This document shows positions 26,705-36,406 of a stretch of DNA of 64,000 nucleotides, one piece after another. The number at the start of each line of letters is the position of its first letter. The first letter of the stretch is position 1. The notes under the pieces were generated by a model that saw nothing but the letters and a program-made list of their open reading frames with translations, was not told the DNA's origin and did not search any database. The position numbers were made by a program, and so were the translations under genes. Source of the stretch: Paraburkholderia unamae (GTDB taxonomy: Bacteria > Pseudomonadota > Gammaproteobacteria > Burkholderiales > Burkholderiaceae); the NCBI RefSeq assembly GCF_003268775.1, contig NZ_QLSU01000010.1:186001-250000 (forward strand). The letters are read 5' to 3'.

Positions 26705-28315
26705 TCAGCGATCGAACGCGGCTTTCAGTAATTTTCGAGTGTAAGGATGCGCGGGGCTATCGAAGATGTTCGAAATGTCTCCGGCCTCGACAATCGCCCC
26801 GTTTTGCATGACCGCCACCCGGTGCGCCATCGCCCCGATCACTTCGAGATCGTGACTGATGAACACATAGCCCAGGTTGTACTTGCGTTGCAAATCCGTC
26901 AACAATCGCAACACCTGCTGCTGGATCGACACGTCCAGCGCACTGGTCGGTTCGTCGAGCACGATCACGCGCGGCTCCAGCACCAGCGTGCGCGCGATGG
27001 CAATGCGCTGACGCTGCCCGCCCGAGAACTCGTGCGGGTATCGTTGCAGCACCGTGCGATCGAGGCCCACTTCGCGCAGCACGCCGACGATGCGCTTGCG
27101 CCGCTCCTCAGCCGAAAGATCGGGCCGATGCAGCACGAGCCCCTCCCCCACGATGCGCTCGATGGTCTGGCGCGGTGAAAGCGAACTGAACGGATCCTGA
27201 AAGACCACCTGCAAGTGCGAGCGCAACGACAGCTTCTCGCGCCCCTCATAGCTCGCGATCGGACGCCCCTGGAACTCGACGACGCCCCCGGCCGTGCGCT
27301 GCAAGCCGAGCATCGCCATCGCAAGCGTCGTTTTTCCCGATCCGGACTCGCCGACGATGCCCAGCGTCTCGCCCTGGCGCACGGCGATGTTCGCGTCGTT
27401 CACGGCGCGATAGCGCCCCTTGTGCCACCACCCGCGAAATCCCGGCAGCTTCGTCGCGAAGTCGACGATCACGTCCTTCGCCTGCAATAGCACCGGCGCG
27501 ATCGGCAGCACCGGCAACACATTGCGCTCGGGCCGGCTAGCGATGAGCCGCTGCGTGTACGCATGCTGCGGTGCCTCGAAAATCTGCTCCACGCTGCCCG
27601 ACTCCACGAGCCTGCCCTTCTCCATCACGGCCACGCGCTGCGCGAAGCGGCGCACGAGGTTCAGGTCGTGCGTGATGAGCAGCACCGACATGCCGCGCCG
27701 CGCCGCCTCCTCGCGCTGGAGTTCGAGCAGCAGGTCGACGATCTGGCCGCGGATCGTCACGTCGAGCGCCGTGGTCGGCTCATCGGCGAGCAACAGGCGC
27801 GGCCGGCACGCGAGCGCCATCGCGATCATCACGCGCTGGCGCTGGCCGCCCGAAAGCTGGTGCGGATAGCTCCACACGCGCCGCCGCGCCTCGGTAATGC
27901 CGGTGCGTTCGAGCAGCCCCACCGCCTGCTCGTAGGCCTCCTTCTTCGAGACCCCGTCGTGCAGCACGATCGTCTCCGCAATCTGCTCGCCAATCGTGTA
28001 CAGCGGATTGAGCGCCGACATCGGCTCCTGGAAGATCATCGCGATGTCGTTGCCGCGCAGGCCGCGCATCGCGCGCTCGCTTTTCGCGAGCAGATCGTCG
28101 CCGTCGAGACGGATCGACCCCGCGATTTCGGCGTCGCGCAACAGGCGCAGGACCGCCAGCGCCGTGACGGTCTTGCCCGAGCCCGATTCGCCCACCAGCG
28201 CCACGCGCTCGCCACGCCCGATCGCGAGCGTGACGTCGTCCACGGCGAGCGTCTCGCCGAAGCGCACGTTCAGGTGCTCGATCGAGAGCAGCGGCGCGGC
28301 GATCTCCTGAGGCAT
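26705..28315 (-). CDS. yejF: Peptide ABC importer, duplicated ATP-binding protein YejF
   Basis: 536 residues with two complete ABC ATPase domains in tandem: Walker A 'GESGSGKT' twice, signatures '[15 protein letters not shown]' and '[14 protein letters not shown]', Walker B '[13 protein letters not shown]' and '[13 protein letters not shown]'. The oppA-type C-terminal extension is seen after each domain. It powers the YejABEF importer, which in E. coli brings in microcin C and in Brucella aids resistance to antimicrobial peptides. ATG 28315 lies 5 bp after the yejE stop. Confidence 0.95.
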   Translation of the reverse strand: MPQEIAAPLLSIEHLNVRFGETLAVDDVTLAIGRGERVALVGESGSGKTVTALAVLRLLRDAEIAGSIRLDGDDLLAKSERAMRGLRGNDIAMIFQEPMSALNPLYTIGEQIAETIVLHDGVSKKEAYEQAVGLLERTGITEARRRVWSYPHQLSGGQRQRVMIAMALACRPRLLLADEPTTALDVTIRGQIVDLLLELQREEAARRGMSVLLITHDLNLVRRFAQRVAVMEKGRLVESGSVEQIFEAPQHAYTQRLIASRPERNVLPVLPIAPVLLQAKDVIVDFATKLPGFRGWWHKGRYRAVNDANIAVRQGETLGIVGESGSGKTTLAMAMLGLQRTAGGVVEFQGRPIASYEGREKLSLRSHLQVVFQDPFSSLSPRQTIERIVGEGLVLHRPDLSAEERRKRIVGVLREVGLDRTVLQRYPHEFSGGQRQRIAIARTLVLEPRVIVLDEPTSALDVSIQQQVLRLLTDLQRKYNLGYVFISHDLEVIGAMAHRVAVMQNGAIVEAGDISNIFDSPAHPYTRKLLKAAFDR

Positions 28316-28320
28316 GGCGC

Positions 28321-29427
28321 TCACTGGTTGCCCCCGGCCTTCATGGCGTCGGAGATGCGCGTGTCGAGCGCGTTGCGCAGTGCGTCGCCGATGAAGGTGA
28401 GCAGCAGCAACGTGGCGACCAGCACGCCGAAGGTCGAAAGCGCGATCCACCACGCGTCGAGATTGCGCTTGCCCTGCGCGAGCAGCTCGCCAAGGCTCGG
28501 CGTGGGTGCGGGCACGCCCAGCCCCAGAAAGTCGAGGCTCGTGAGCGCGAGAATCGCGCCGCTCATGCGAAACGGCAAGAACGTGATGACGGGCGTGAGG
28601 CTATTGGGCAGCACGTGATGCCAGATGATCTGCCAGTTCGACAGGCCCATCGCGCGCGCGGCGAGCACGTAATCTTGATTGCGGTTGCGCAGGAACTCGG
28701 CGCGCACGTAGTCGGACAGGCCGATCCAGCCGAACAGCGAGAGCAGCACGATCAGCAGCACGAAGCCCGGCTCGAAGATCGCCGCGAAAATGATGAGCAG
28801 GTAAAGCTCGGGCAGCGAACTCCAGATCTCGATGAGCCGCTGTCCGATGATGTCGACCTTGCCGCCGAAGTACCCTTGCACCGCGCCCGCCAGCACGCCG
28901 AGCAGCGTGCCGATGAACGTCAGCACGAGCGCGAACTCGACCGACACGCGAAAGCCGTAGAGCAAACGCGCGAACAGGTCGCGGCCGCTCTCGTCGGTGC
29001 CGAGCCAGTTTTGCCGCGACGGCGGCGCGGGGTTCGGCACCTTCGCGAAGTAATTGAGCGTGTCGTAGTAGTACGGGTTCGGCGGGTAGATCGCGAAGTT
29101 GCCGGGCGCGTCGAAGCGGTGACGGATATACGGATCGAGATAGTCGGCGGGCGTGGGGAAGTCGCCCCCGAAGGCCGTCTCCGGATAGTCCTTGAACAGC
29201 GGGAAATACAGATGCCCCTCGTAGCGCACGACGATCGGCTTGTCGTTGCACCAGAGCGGGCCGGCCAGGCTCGCCGCGAACGCGACGAGAAACACGATCA
29301 GGCTCCAGTAGCCAAGGCGCTGCTGCTTGAAGCGCAGCCACACGCGGCGCGCGGGCGTGGCGGATTTGAAGGCGCGCACGCTCTCGGTGCGCAGTTCGGG
29401 CTCGGCGCCGGTGCGGACTCGGTTCAA
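28321..29427 (-). CDS. yejE: Peptide ABC importer permease YejE
   Basis: Inner-membrane permease of 368 residues with one N-terminal transmembrane segment, a large periplasmic loop (roughly 60-155, 'YFPLFKDYPETAFGGDFPTP' region typical of YejE), then a BPD_transp_1 domain with the EAA-like loop 'RAMGLSNWQIIWHHVLPNS'. The TTG start at 29427 is favoured because GGAG in the end of yejB is well placed and only one base separates the genes. Confidence 0.94.
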   Translation of the reverse strand: MNRVRTGAEPELRTESVRAFKSATPARRVWLRFKQQRLGYWSLIVFLVAFAASLAGPLWCNDKPIVVRYEGHLYFPLFKDYPETAFGGDFPTPADYLDPYIRHRFDAPGNFAIYPPNPYYYDTLNYFAKVPNPAPPSRQNWLGTDESGRDLFARLLYGFRVSVEFALVLTFIGTLLGVLAGAVQGYFGGKVDIIGQRLIEIWSSLPELYLLIIFAAIFEPGFVLLIVLLSLFGWIGLSDYVRAEFLRNRNQDYVLAARAMGLSNWQIIWHHVLPNSLTPVITFLPFRMSGAILALTSLDFLGLGVPAPTPSLGELLAQGKRNLDAWWIALSTFGVLVATLLLLTFIGDALRNALDTRISDAMKAGGNQ

Positions 29428-29428
29428 C

Positions 29429-30466
29429 TCAGCGCTCCAGTTGTTCGAATTGGATGCGGGGATCGACCCACACGTAACAGAGATCGGAAATCAGCTTGGT
29501 TAGCAGTCCGATCAACGTGAAGAGATACAGCGTGCCGAGCACGACGGGATAGTCGCGCCGCACGACGGATTCATACGAAAGCAGCCCCAGGCCGTCGAGC
29601 GAAAAGAGCGTCTCGATCAGCAGGCTGCCCGTGAAGAACGCGCCGATGAAGGCGGCCGGGAACCCGACCACGAGCGGCAGCAAGGCGTTGCGAAACACGT
29701 GCTTCCAGAGCACCGTGCGCTCCGAGAGCCCTTTCGCGCGCGCAGTCAGCACGTACTGGCGGCGGATCTCTTCGAGGAAGGCGTTCTTCGTGAGCATCGT
29801 CGTGACGGCGAAGCTGCCCACCACCGAAGCCGTCACGGGCAACGTGATGTGCCAGAGATAGTCGAGAATCTTGCCGCCGAGCGAGAGCGTGTCCCAGTTG
29901 TCGGAGGTGAGATTGCGCAGCGGGAACAACTGCACGAACGAGCCGCCGCCGAACAGCACGAGCAGGAGCACGCCCAGCACGAAGCCCGGAATCGCATAGC
30001 CGACCAGCACGACGAGGCTCGTCACGAGATCGAAGCGCGAGCCGTTGCGCACCGCCTTGGCGATGCCCAACGGCACCGATATCAGGTACGTGAGAAAGAA
30101 GGTCCAGAGGCCGATGCTGATCGACACCGGCAGCTTGGAAATGATGAGCGACCACACACTCTGGTGATGGAAATAGCTCTGCCCGAGATCGAAGCGCGCG
30201 AAACGTCCGAGCATCAGGAAATAGCGTTGCAGCGGCGGCTTGTCGAAGCCGTAGAGCTGCTTGAGCTGTTCGATCTGCTGCGCGTCCACGCCCGAATGCG
30301 CGCGCATGCCGAACGGCATGCCCTGCTCCGCGCCGCGCCGCAATTCGCGCACGGCCTGCTCGACGGGGCCACCCGGCACGAACTGGATCACGCCGAAAGT
30401 CAGCGTGAGCACGCCGAGCAGCGTCGGGATCATCAGCAGCAGGCGTTTGACGATGTAGCTCCACAT
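29429..30466 (-). CDS. yejB: Peptide ABC importer permease YejB
   Basis: 345 residues, six predicted membrane segments, beginning 'MWSYIVKRLLLMIPTLLGVL' and carrying the permease motif 'RAKGLSERTVLWKHVFRNAL'. A periplasmic stretch (about 35-85) is typical of YejB. It pairs with YejE to form the channel. It starts 27 bp downstream of yejA. Confidence 0.95.
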   Translation of the reverse strand: MWSYIVKRLLLMIPTLLGVLTLTFGVIQFVPGGPVEQAVRELRRGAEQGMPFGMRAHSGVDAQQIEQLKQLYGFDKPPLQRYFLMLGRFARFDLGQSYFHHQSVWSLIISKLPVSISIGLWTFFLTYLISVPLGIAKAVRNGSRFDLVTSLVVLVGYAIPGFVLGVLLLVLFGGGSFVQLFPLRNLTSDNWDTLSLGGKILDYLWHITLPVTASVVGSFAVTTMLTKNAFLEEIRRQYVLTARAKGLSERTVLWKHVFRNALLPLVVGFPAAFIGAFFTGSLLIETLFSLDGLGLLSYESVVRRDYPVVLGTLYLFTLIGLLTKLISDLCYVWVDPRIQFEQLER

Positions 30467-30493
30467 GATTCGTTGCTTCCGTCGTGTCCGTTG

Positions 30494-32440
30494 TTAATGA
30501 CCAGCCGCCGAGTGATCGGGGTGCGGCTCGGGCTGTGGCTGGGTTTGCGACTTCTGCCACCACGTCGAGATGATCCAGTCGTTCGCGCCATAGTACAGCG
30601 GCAGTTTCGCCGGATACGCCAGCGTGTTCTTGAACGCCACGCGATGTGTCGCGCTGTACCACTGCGGCACCACATAGTAGCCGTGCATCAGCACCCGGTC
30701 GAGCGCGTGCGTGGCGTCGAGCAGTTGCTGGAGCGTCTGCGCCTGCGTGAGCGCCTTGAGAATCGCATCGACGGCCGGCGACTTCAGGCCCAGCAGATTG
30801 CCCGAGCCCGGCTGGTCGGCGGCCTTGCTGCCGAAACGGTCGACCTGCTCCGCGCCCGGCACCTGCACGTCGGGGAACTTGATGGTGGTCATGTCGTAGT
30901 CGAAGGCGTCGAGCCGCTTCTGGTAGAGCGCGAAATCGACCGAGCGATAGTTCACCTGGATGCCGAGCCGCCTGAGCGCCTGCGTGTACTGCGCCATGAT
31001 CGGCGCCCACTGCGCGGACGCGCTCGTATCGTCGAGCACCTCGAACGTAAACGGCTCGCCCTTCGCATTGCGCAGCGCGCCGTCCCGGTAGGTCCAGCCC
31101 GCCTCGGCCAGCAACGCTCGCGCCTTGAGCAGATTGGCGCGCAGCGAGCCCGGCGGCCTCGTGTCGGGCTGCACGGGCGGCGGGCCGAACACGGCGGGGT
31201 CGAGCGTCTCGCGCCAGGGCTCGAGCAGCGCGAGTTCGCCAGGCGACGGCAAGCCCTTCGCCTGCAATTGCGTGTTCGCGAACCAGCTGTCGATGCGCCG
31301 ATACTGACTATAGAACAGCATGCGGTTGAGCCACGGGAAGTCGAGCGCGAGGTCGAGCGCCTGGCGCACACGCACGTCCTGGAACACCGGCTTGCGCAGG
31401 TTCATCACGAAACCCTGCATGCCCGTGCCGTTGTGCTGCGGGAACTCCTTCTTGATGAGCTCGCCGCTGTCGAAGCGCTTGCCGACGTCGCGCCGCACCC
31501 AGTTGCGCGCGACGTATTCGACCAGCGCGTCATACTCGCCCGCCTTGAACGCTTCGAGGCGCGCGACGTCGTCCGAATAGAGCTTGTAGGTGATGCGCTC
31601 GAAGTTGTTGGTGCCCACGCGCACGGGCAAATCCTTGCCCCAGTAGTTCGCGTCGAGCTTGTAGGTGATCGTGCGGCCGTTCGAATAACGGTCGATCACG
31701 TAGGGGCCGCTGCCGATCGGCTGCTCGAATGCGATCTGATCGAAGGCGATGCGGCTGCCGTCGGGACGCAGGCCCCACTTGTGCGAAAACACGGGCATAC
31801 CGCCCGCGATCAGCGGCAGCTCTCTGTTATTGCTGCGGAACTCGAAGCGGATCGTCGCGGGATCGACCACCACCGCGCGCGTGATCTCGCTGAAGTACGC
31901 CTGCATCGAAGGTGCGGCCTGGCGGCTCTTGAGCGTGTCGAGCGAGAACTTCACGTCCTCGGCCGTCACCGGGTCGCCATTCGAAAAGCGCGCCTTCGGG
32001 TTGATGTGGAATGTGACCGAAAGCGCGTCGGGCGCAATGCGGATATCGTCGGCAAGCAGGCCGTAGGCGGAGGCCACTTCGTCCAGGCTGCCCGTCGTCA
32101 GGCTCTCGAACAGCATGCCGAGCCCGGGCGCCGCGTTGCCACGCAGCGTGAACGGGTTGAACTTGTCGAAGCTCGTGAGGCGGTCGGGGTTGGCGAGCAC
32201 GAGCGTGCCGCCCTTGGGCGCATCCGGATTCACATAGTCGAAGTGCGCGAAACCTTGCGGATATTTGGGCTCGCCGTATTGCGCAATGGCGTGGACCGCA
32301 TACGCGGACGGCATGGCCAGCAATCCGAATGCAAGCGCCGCGCACGCGGCCGCCAGTCGCTTGCCGAGCGCGCGCCGCCCCGCAGGAACCGTCGCCCCAA
32401 GCGCGCTGCGCGCGGTCCTGCCTCGCGTTCCTGTCGTCAT
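30494..32440 (-). CDS. yejA: Peptide ABC importer substrate-binding protein YejA
   Basis: 648 residues, a family 5 extracellular solute-binding protein. The N-terminus has an unusually long basic region before the hydrophobic signal ('LAAACAALAFGLLAMPSAYA', cleavage near residue 48). The mature part begins with the YejA-type 'YGEPKYPQGFAHFDYVNPDAPKGG' segment, where YejA proteins differ from OppA. It is the first gene of yejABEF and divergent from fabI. It delivers formylated or modified peptides to YejBE. Confidence 0.94.
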   Translation of the reverse strand: MTTGTRGRTARSALGATVPAGRRALGKRLAAACAALAFGLLAMPSAYAVHAIAQYGEPKYPQGFAHFDYVNPDAPKGGTLVLANPDRLTSFDKFNPFTLRGNAAPGLGMLFESLTTGSLDEVASAYGLLADDIRIAPDALSVTFHINPKARFSNGDPVTAEDVKFSLDTLKSRQAAPSMQAYFSEITRAVVVDPATIRFEFRSNNRELPLIAGGMPVFSHKWGLRPDGSRIAFDQIAFEQPIGSGPYVIDRYSNGRTITYKLDANYWGKDLPVRVGTNNFERITYKLYSDDVARLEAFKAGEYDALVEYVARNWVRRDVGKRFDSGELIKKEFPQHNGTGMQGFVMNLRKPVFQDVRVRQALDLALDFPWLNRMLFYSQYRRIDSWFANTQLQAKGLPSPGELALLEPWRETLDPAVFGPPPVQPDTRPPGSLRANLLKARALLAEAGWTYRDGALRNAKGEPFTFEVLDDTSASAQWAPIMAQYTQALRRLGIQVNYRSVDFALYQKRLDAFDYDMTTIKFPDVQVPGAEQVDRFGSKAADQPGSGNLLGLKSPAVDAILKALTQAQTLQQLLDATHALDRVLMHGYYVVPQWYSATHRVAFKNTLAYPAKLPLYYGANDWIISTWWQKSQTQPQPEPHPDHSAAGH

Positions 32441-32549
32441 AGATCGGGATTTGTCCGGGGTGCCTTGTCAGTTGTGAGAGAATTCTACCCAAACCACGCG
32501 GCGCCGCCCCCACTGGCGCCCGGCGCACTGACCTGATTTAGGAGAATTC

Positions 32550-33338
32550 ATGGGCTTCCTCGCTGGCAAACGCATCCTGTTGACCGGCCTGCTGTCGAAC
32601 CGTTCGATCGCGTACGGCATCGCGCAGGCGTGCAAGCGCGAAGGCGCGGAACTGGCGTTCACGTACGTTGGCGACCGTTTCAAGGACCGCATCACGGAAT
32701 TCGCGCAGGAATTCGGCAGCGACCTCGTGTTCCCCTGCGACGTGGCCGACGACGCGCAGATCGACGCGCTCTTCGCCGACCTCAAGCAGCGCTGGGACAC
32801 GCTCGACGGCCTCGTCCACTCGATCGGCTTTGCGCCGCGCGAAGCGATCGCAGGCGACTTCCTCGACGGCATGACGCGCGAGAACTTCCGCATCGCGCAC
32901 GACATCTCGGCGTACAGCTTCCCCGCGCTCGCCAAGGCCGCCAAGCCGATGCTTTCCGCAAACGCTTCGCTGCTGACGCTGACTTACCTCGGCGCCGAGC
33001 GCGCGATCCCGAACTACAACACGATGGGTGTTGCGAAGGCCGCGCTCGAAGCCAGCGTGCGTTATCTCGCAGTGGCGCTCGGCACGCAAGGCGTGCGCGT
33101 GAACGGCATTTCTGCCGGCCCGATCAAGACGCTCGCGGCGAGTGGCATCAAGGGCTTCGGCAAGATTCTCGACTTCGTCGAGCAGAACGCCCCGCTGCAA
33201 CGCAACGTGACCATCGAACAGGTCGGCAATTCTGCTGCGTTCCTGCTCTCCGATCTGGCAGCCGGCGTGACCGCCGAGATCATGCACGTCGACTCGGGCT
33301 TCAACGCCGTGGTGGGCGGCATGGCCGGCCTCGAATAA
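32550..33338 (+). CDS. fabI: Enoyl-[acyl-carrier-protein] reductase (NADH)
   Basis: 262 residues, short-chain dehydrogenase fold. FabI reduces trans-2-enoyl-ACP in each cycle of fatty-acid elongation. Starts '[20 protein letters not shown]', the FabI-type split NAD motif; the catalytic Tyr-X6-Lys is in '[19 protein letters not shown]' with the upstream Tyr of 'LTYLGAERA'. AGGAG precedes the ATG. Monocistronic: divergent from yejA and closed by a terminator. Confidence 0.96.
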   Translation: MGFLAGKRILLTGLLSNRSIAYGIAQACKREGAELAFTYVGDRFKDRITEFAQEFGSDLVFPCDVADDAQIDALFADLKQRWDTLDGLVHSIGFAPREAIAGDFLDGMTRENFRIAHDISAYSFPALAKAAKPMLSANASLLTLTYLGAERAIPNYNTMGVAKAALEASVRYLAVALGTQGVRVNGISAGPIKTLAASGIKGFGKILDFVEQNAPLQRNVTIEQVGNSAAFLLSDLAAGVTAEIMHVDSGFNAVVGGMAGLE

Positions 33339-33392
33339 GCCTGCTTACCCGCTTGCTGTGTTGCATGCGCCTCGTTGCGTGTGCAACGGCAA

Positions 33393-33430
33393 CAAAACAA
33401 AAGCCGCCTTTTCAGGCGGCTTTTGTTTTG
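33393..33430. terminator. Bidirectional intrinsic terminator
   Basis: A 16-bp stem CAAAACAAAAGCCGCC/GGCGGCTTTTGTTTTG with a six-base loop, ending fabI and the opposing small exported-protein gene. Confidence 0.92.
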
Positions 33431-33474
33431 GCGCGACAGCTTGACGCGTCGCGCGCTGACGGCCGGGCGGAGGC

Positions 33475-33831
33475 TTAGTGCCAGTGCCCCGGAGGACCGC
33501 CGTGATCCCGGTCATAGTGCCCACGGCCGGGGCCAGGGCCACCGTACCCACCGTGATGGCGATACCAGTCGTCACGACCCCAGTAGCGGCGGCCGTCCCA
33601 GTAACGGTCGCCGTGCCAGCCGATCACGATCGCCGGCGGCACTGCATACACCGGAGCCGGTTGATAGACGACCGGCGGCGGAGGCGGCGGCGCATAGACC
33701 GGCTGCGGCGCGACATAAACCGGGGCCGGAATACCAATGTTGACACCAACGCTCACGCCAGCCATGGCAGCACTTGAAGCGCCAATAGCCACGCCCCCGA
33801 GCAGCATTGCAACAACACGTGGGAACTTCAT
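33475..33831 (-). CDS. Small exported Pro/Tyr/Gly/His-rich protein
   Basis: 118 residues from ATG 33831 (AAAGGTGAG upstream). A signal peptide ('MKFPRVVAMLLGGVAIGASSA', cleavage after AMA) is followed by a Val/Pro-rich segment with polyproline ('APPPPPPVVYQPAPVYAVPP') and a C-terminal half rich in Gly, His, Arg, Asp and aromatic residues ('YWDGRRYWGRDDWYRHHGG'). Similar short exported proteins are common in Burkholderia; function unknown. The His/Asp-rich end could bind metal (speculative). Confidence 0.8.
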   Translation of the reverse strand: MKFPRVVAMLLGGVAIGASSAAMAGVSVGVNIGIPAPVYVAPQPVYAPPPPPPVVYQPAPVYAVPPAIVIGWHGDRYWDGRRYWGRDDWYRHHGGYGGPGPGRGHYDRDHGGPPGHWH

Positions 33832-34350
33832 GGACTCACCTTTCGGGTTTGATGTTTTCTTGAAACCAATATAACGCAGCACCTCTCGCCTGCGTATTTC
33901 AAACTTGTAAGAACTGATGCACAAAACTGCCCCCCGTTCTTTGTCGTTACGTCTCGTTACATAGGCGCGAGCGCTTGTGGCGCAGCACCGCGAGCAACGG
34001 CGCTGCGGAGGATAGCATTGCCGGCGCTGGAGCGTACTGCCGTCAACAGGGATGTGAGCCGCTGTATGCATGCGCGCGCATGGTCGCGCGTCGGTTGGGA
34101 GGCGGGCATGGGCATCTGCAAGAATCGCCCGATTTCATTCGCACTCCGTATCAGTCTTCGCACACCCTGCTCTCTCTCGGAGCATCGCACCCGAACCCGA
34201 CGCTGGAATACGCGGAGGATTTGTCGTACTCCTACTGAAATCCGGCTGACGTGACTCGGTGCAAGGACAGAACCATCGACGCGCCGCGATCCGACTGCGA
34301 ACACGTAGGCGCCTGTCGTGCACGCGACTGCTTTTCGCGTAACGGGCACG
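33832..34350. other. Intergenic region, no supported gene
   Basis: Some 520 bases between the small exported protein and the tRNA-Ser terminator. Several short frames exist on both strands but none has a ribosome site together with coding-like composition. The promoter of the exported-protein gene must lie near 33850-33930. Confidence 0.4.
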
Positions 34351-34389
34351 GAAAAAGAAAAACCCCGCAAGCCGAGACTTGCGGGGTTT
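34351..34389 (-). terminator. Intrinsic terminator after tRNA-Ser
   Basis: Minus-strand stem AAACCCCGCAAG/CTTGCGGGGTTT followed by TTCTTTTTC. Confidence 0.92.
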
Positions 34390-34402
34390 CCACCGCCATT
34401 AC

Positions 34403-34497
34403 TGGCGGAGACGGAGGGATTCGAACCCTCGATCCAGGTTTTGGCCCAGATGCTCCCTTAGCAGGGGAGTGCCTTCGACCTCTCGGCCACGTCTCCC
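34403..34497 (-). tRNA. tRNA-Ser (GCT)
   Basis: 95 nt including encoded CCA, acceptor GGAGACG/CGTCTCC with an extra 5' G pairing region, anticodon GCT in CCTGCTAAG, a long variable arm as in type II tRNAs, and T-loop GGTTCGAATCC. It lies downstream of lysC but has its own promoter. Confidence 0.96.
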
Positions 34498-34540
34498 GAA
34501 AACTTCGTTCGCGCCAGGGAGGCAGCGCAACGAAGCCAAG

Positions 34541-34569
34541 ATAATAGCGGGTAAGAGCGTTCCGGTCAA
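34541..34569 (-). promoter_or_regulatory. Sigma-70 type promoter of tRNA-Ser
   Basis: On the minus strand TTGACC (34569-34564), 17-bp spacer, TATTAT (34546-34541), about 40 bp before the tRNA. Confidence 0.8.
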
Positions 34570-34699
34570 TTCATAAGACGCTTTTTTTCGAAGTTTTTTC
34601 TGCAACCGCGCAGCGAACTTCGCGAACAGCATCTTGACCGGTGAAAACGCGTCACACCCGCGTCATGAAACAACAACAGCGCAACGACGCAAGCGCAAA

Positions 34700-35950
34700 T
34701 TACGCGTGCTCGAGATCGAACACCTTGTGTAGCGCGCGCACGGCCAGCTCCATGTACTTCTCGTCGATCAGCACCGAGATCTTGATTTCCGACGTGGAGA
34801 TCATCTGGATGTTGATGCCCTCTTCCGAGAGCGTGCGGAACATCTTGCTCGCCACGCCCACGTGCGAGCGCATGCCCACGCCGACCACCGAAACCTTCGA
34901 GACCTTCGCGTCGCCCAGCACCTGCTCCGCGCTCACGTGACCCTTCACCTGGTTCGTGAGGATGTCCATGGCGCGCTGGTAGTCGCCGCGACCCACCGTG
35001 AACGTGAAGTCGGTCTTGCCGGCCACGCTCTGGTTCTGGATGATCATGTCGACGTCGATGTTAGCGTCCGCCACCGGGCCGAGGATCTGATACGCGATGC
35101 CGGGCTTGTCGGGCACGCCCATCACGATGATGCGGGCCTCGTCGCGCTGGAACGCGATACCCGAGATGACTGCTTTTTCCATGGTCTCGTCTTCTTCAAA
35201 AGTAATCAGGGTGCCCGAGGACATTTCCTCGTCGAGGTTCATCAGCGGGTCGGTCAGGCTGGAGAGCACACGCGTCTTCACCTGATACTTGCCTGCGAAT
35301 TCCACCGAGCGGATCTGTAGCACCTTCGAGCCGAGGCTGGCCATTTCCAGCATCTCTTCGAACGTAATGCGGTCGAGACGGCGCGCGTCGTCAACCACGC
35401 GCGGGTCCGTCGTGTAGACCCCGTCGACGTCCGTGTAGATGAGGCATTCGTCAGCCTTCAGCGCCGCAGCGACGGCCACCGCCGAGGTGTCCGAGCCGCC
35501 GCGGCCGAGCGTGGTGATATGGCCGTCCGGGTCGATGCCCTGGAAGCCCGTGATCACGACCACCTTGCCGGCGTCGAGATCGGCCAGCACGCGATCGCCG
35601 TCGATGTCGTTGATGCGCGCCTTGGTGAACGAGCTGTCGGTTTTGACCGGCACTTGCCAGCCGGTGTAGCTAATGGCGTCGACGCCGGCTTCCTGCAAGG
35701 CGATCGACAAAAGGCCGACGCTTACCTGCTCACCGGTCGACGCAATCATGTCGAGTTCGCGCGGGCTCGGCTGCGGCGAAATTTCTTTCGCGAGACCGAG
35801 CAGGCGATTGGTTTCGCCGGACATTGCCGAAGGCACGACGACCATCTTGTGGCCGGCCTTGTGCCATTTGGCGACGCGCTTGGCGACGTTCTTGATGCGC
35901 TCGACCGAGCCCATCGAGGTGCCGCCGTATTTGTGTACGATGAGTGCCAT
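34700..35950 (-). CDS. lysC: Aspartate kinase
   Basis: 416 residues, the monofunctional aspartokinase committing aspartate to Lys/Thr/Met/DAP synthesis. Kinase motif 'MALIVHKYGGTSMGSVERIK' at the N-terminus and 'TLGRGGSDTSAVAVAAAL' in the core; two ACT domains in the last 150 residues ('VISGIAFQRDEARIIVMGVPDKPG' and 'VSVVGVGMRSHVGVASKMF') suggest feedback control by lysine and/or threonine. The architecture matches the alpha form of alpha2beta2 enzymes; an internal beta start cannot be excluded. Downstream of tilS on the same strand with a 456-bp gap. Confidence 0.97.
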   Translation of the reverse strand: MALIVHKYGGTSMGSVERIKNVAKRVAKWHKAGHKMVVVPSAMSGETNRLLGLAKEISPQPSPRELDMIASTGEQVSVGLLSIALQEAGVDAISYTGWQVPVKTDSSFTKARINDIDGDRVLADLDAGKVVVITGFQGIDPDGHITTLGRGGSDTSAVAVAAALKADECLIYTDVDGVYTTDPRVVDDARRLDRITFEEMLEMASLGSKVLQIRSVEFAGKYQVKTRVLSSLTDPLMNLDEEMSSGTLITFEEDETMEKAVISGIAFQRDEARIIVMGVPDKPGIAYQILGPVADANIDVDMIIQNQSVAGKTDFTFTVGRGDYQRAMDILTNQVKGHVSAEQVLGDAKVSKVSVVGVGMRSHVGVASKMFRTLSEEGINIQMISTSEIKISVLIDEKYMELAVRALHKVFDLEHA

Positions 35951-36406
35951 TGTCGTTCTGAACTGGAGATGTTACTGCGCTGGCGCGCTGAAGGACTGGG
36001 CCGCCCGGTCACTCAAGCCCATGGCGGCGGCTTCAGCGCGTGCAGCACGCGCGGGTTTTGCCTCAGGGGCGCGAAGGCCGCCGCATCGGTGTCGATGCAC
36101 GCTTGTGACATGCCTGTGCCTTCTTCTTGCGCCCTGCCCGCATACCGCTACGACATCCCTGCAACCGTCGGATACCGCTCGAAGGAGAAATCGCGCCTTC
36201 ACGGCACACGCCGCTTTTGACGGCGTCCGTGAACGCGAAAAAGCGGGCTGGACAAACGACTTACACTACCCGATTGACGTCAAAATTACAAGACAGAACA
36301 CGCTTGCGGAGGCCGAAAAACGCTTGCGTGGCAAGGATTTGCGGGGGAGCGATCGCTTCGGACACGCCCGCGTCATTGAAGGATGCGTGTGCGCGCGGCG
36401 ACGCGA
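35951..36406 (-). other. Upstream region of lysC, no gene seen
   Basis: 456 bases between tilS and lysC. I looked for a lysine riboswitch and did not recognise one. A 10-bp palindrome TTGACGTCAA lies at about 36275-36285 and could contain a -35 element for lysC (TTGACG on the minus strand), without a convincing -10. Confidence 0.4.

Noticed and set aside
35951-36406. Possible lysine riboswitch before lysC
   Set aside because: No recognisable lysine-riboswitch core or terminator-antiterminator pair was seen; this class is uncommon in Betaproteobacteria.
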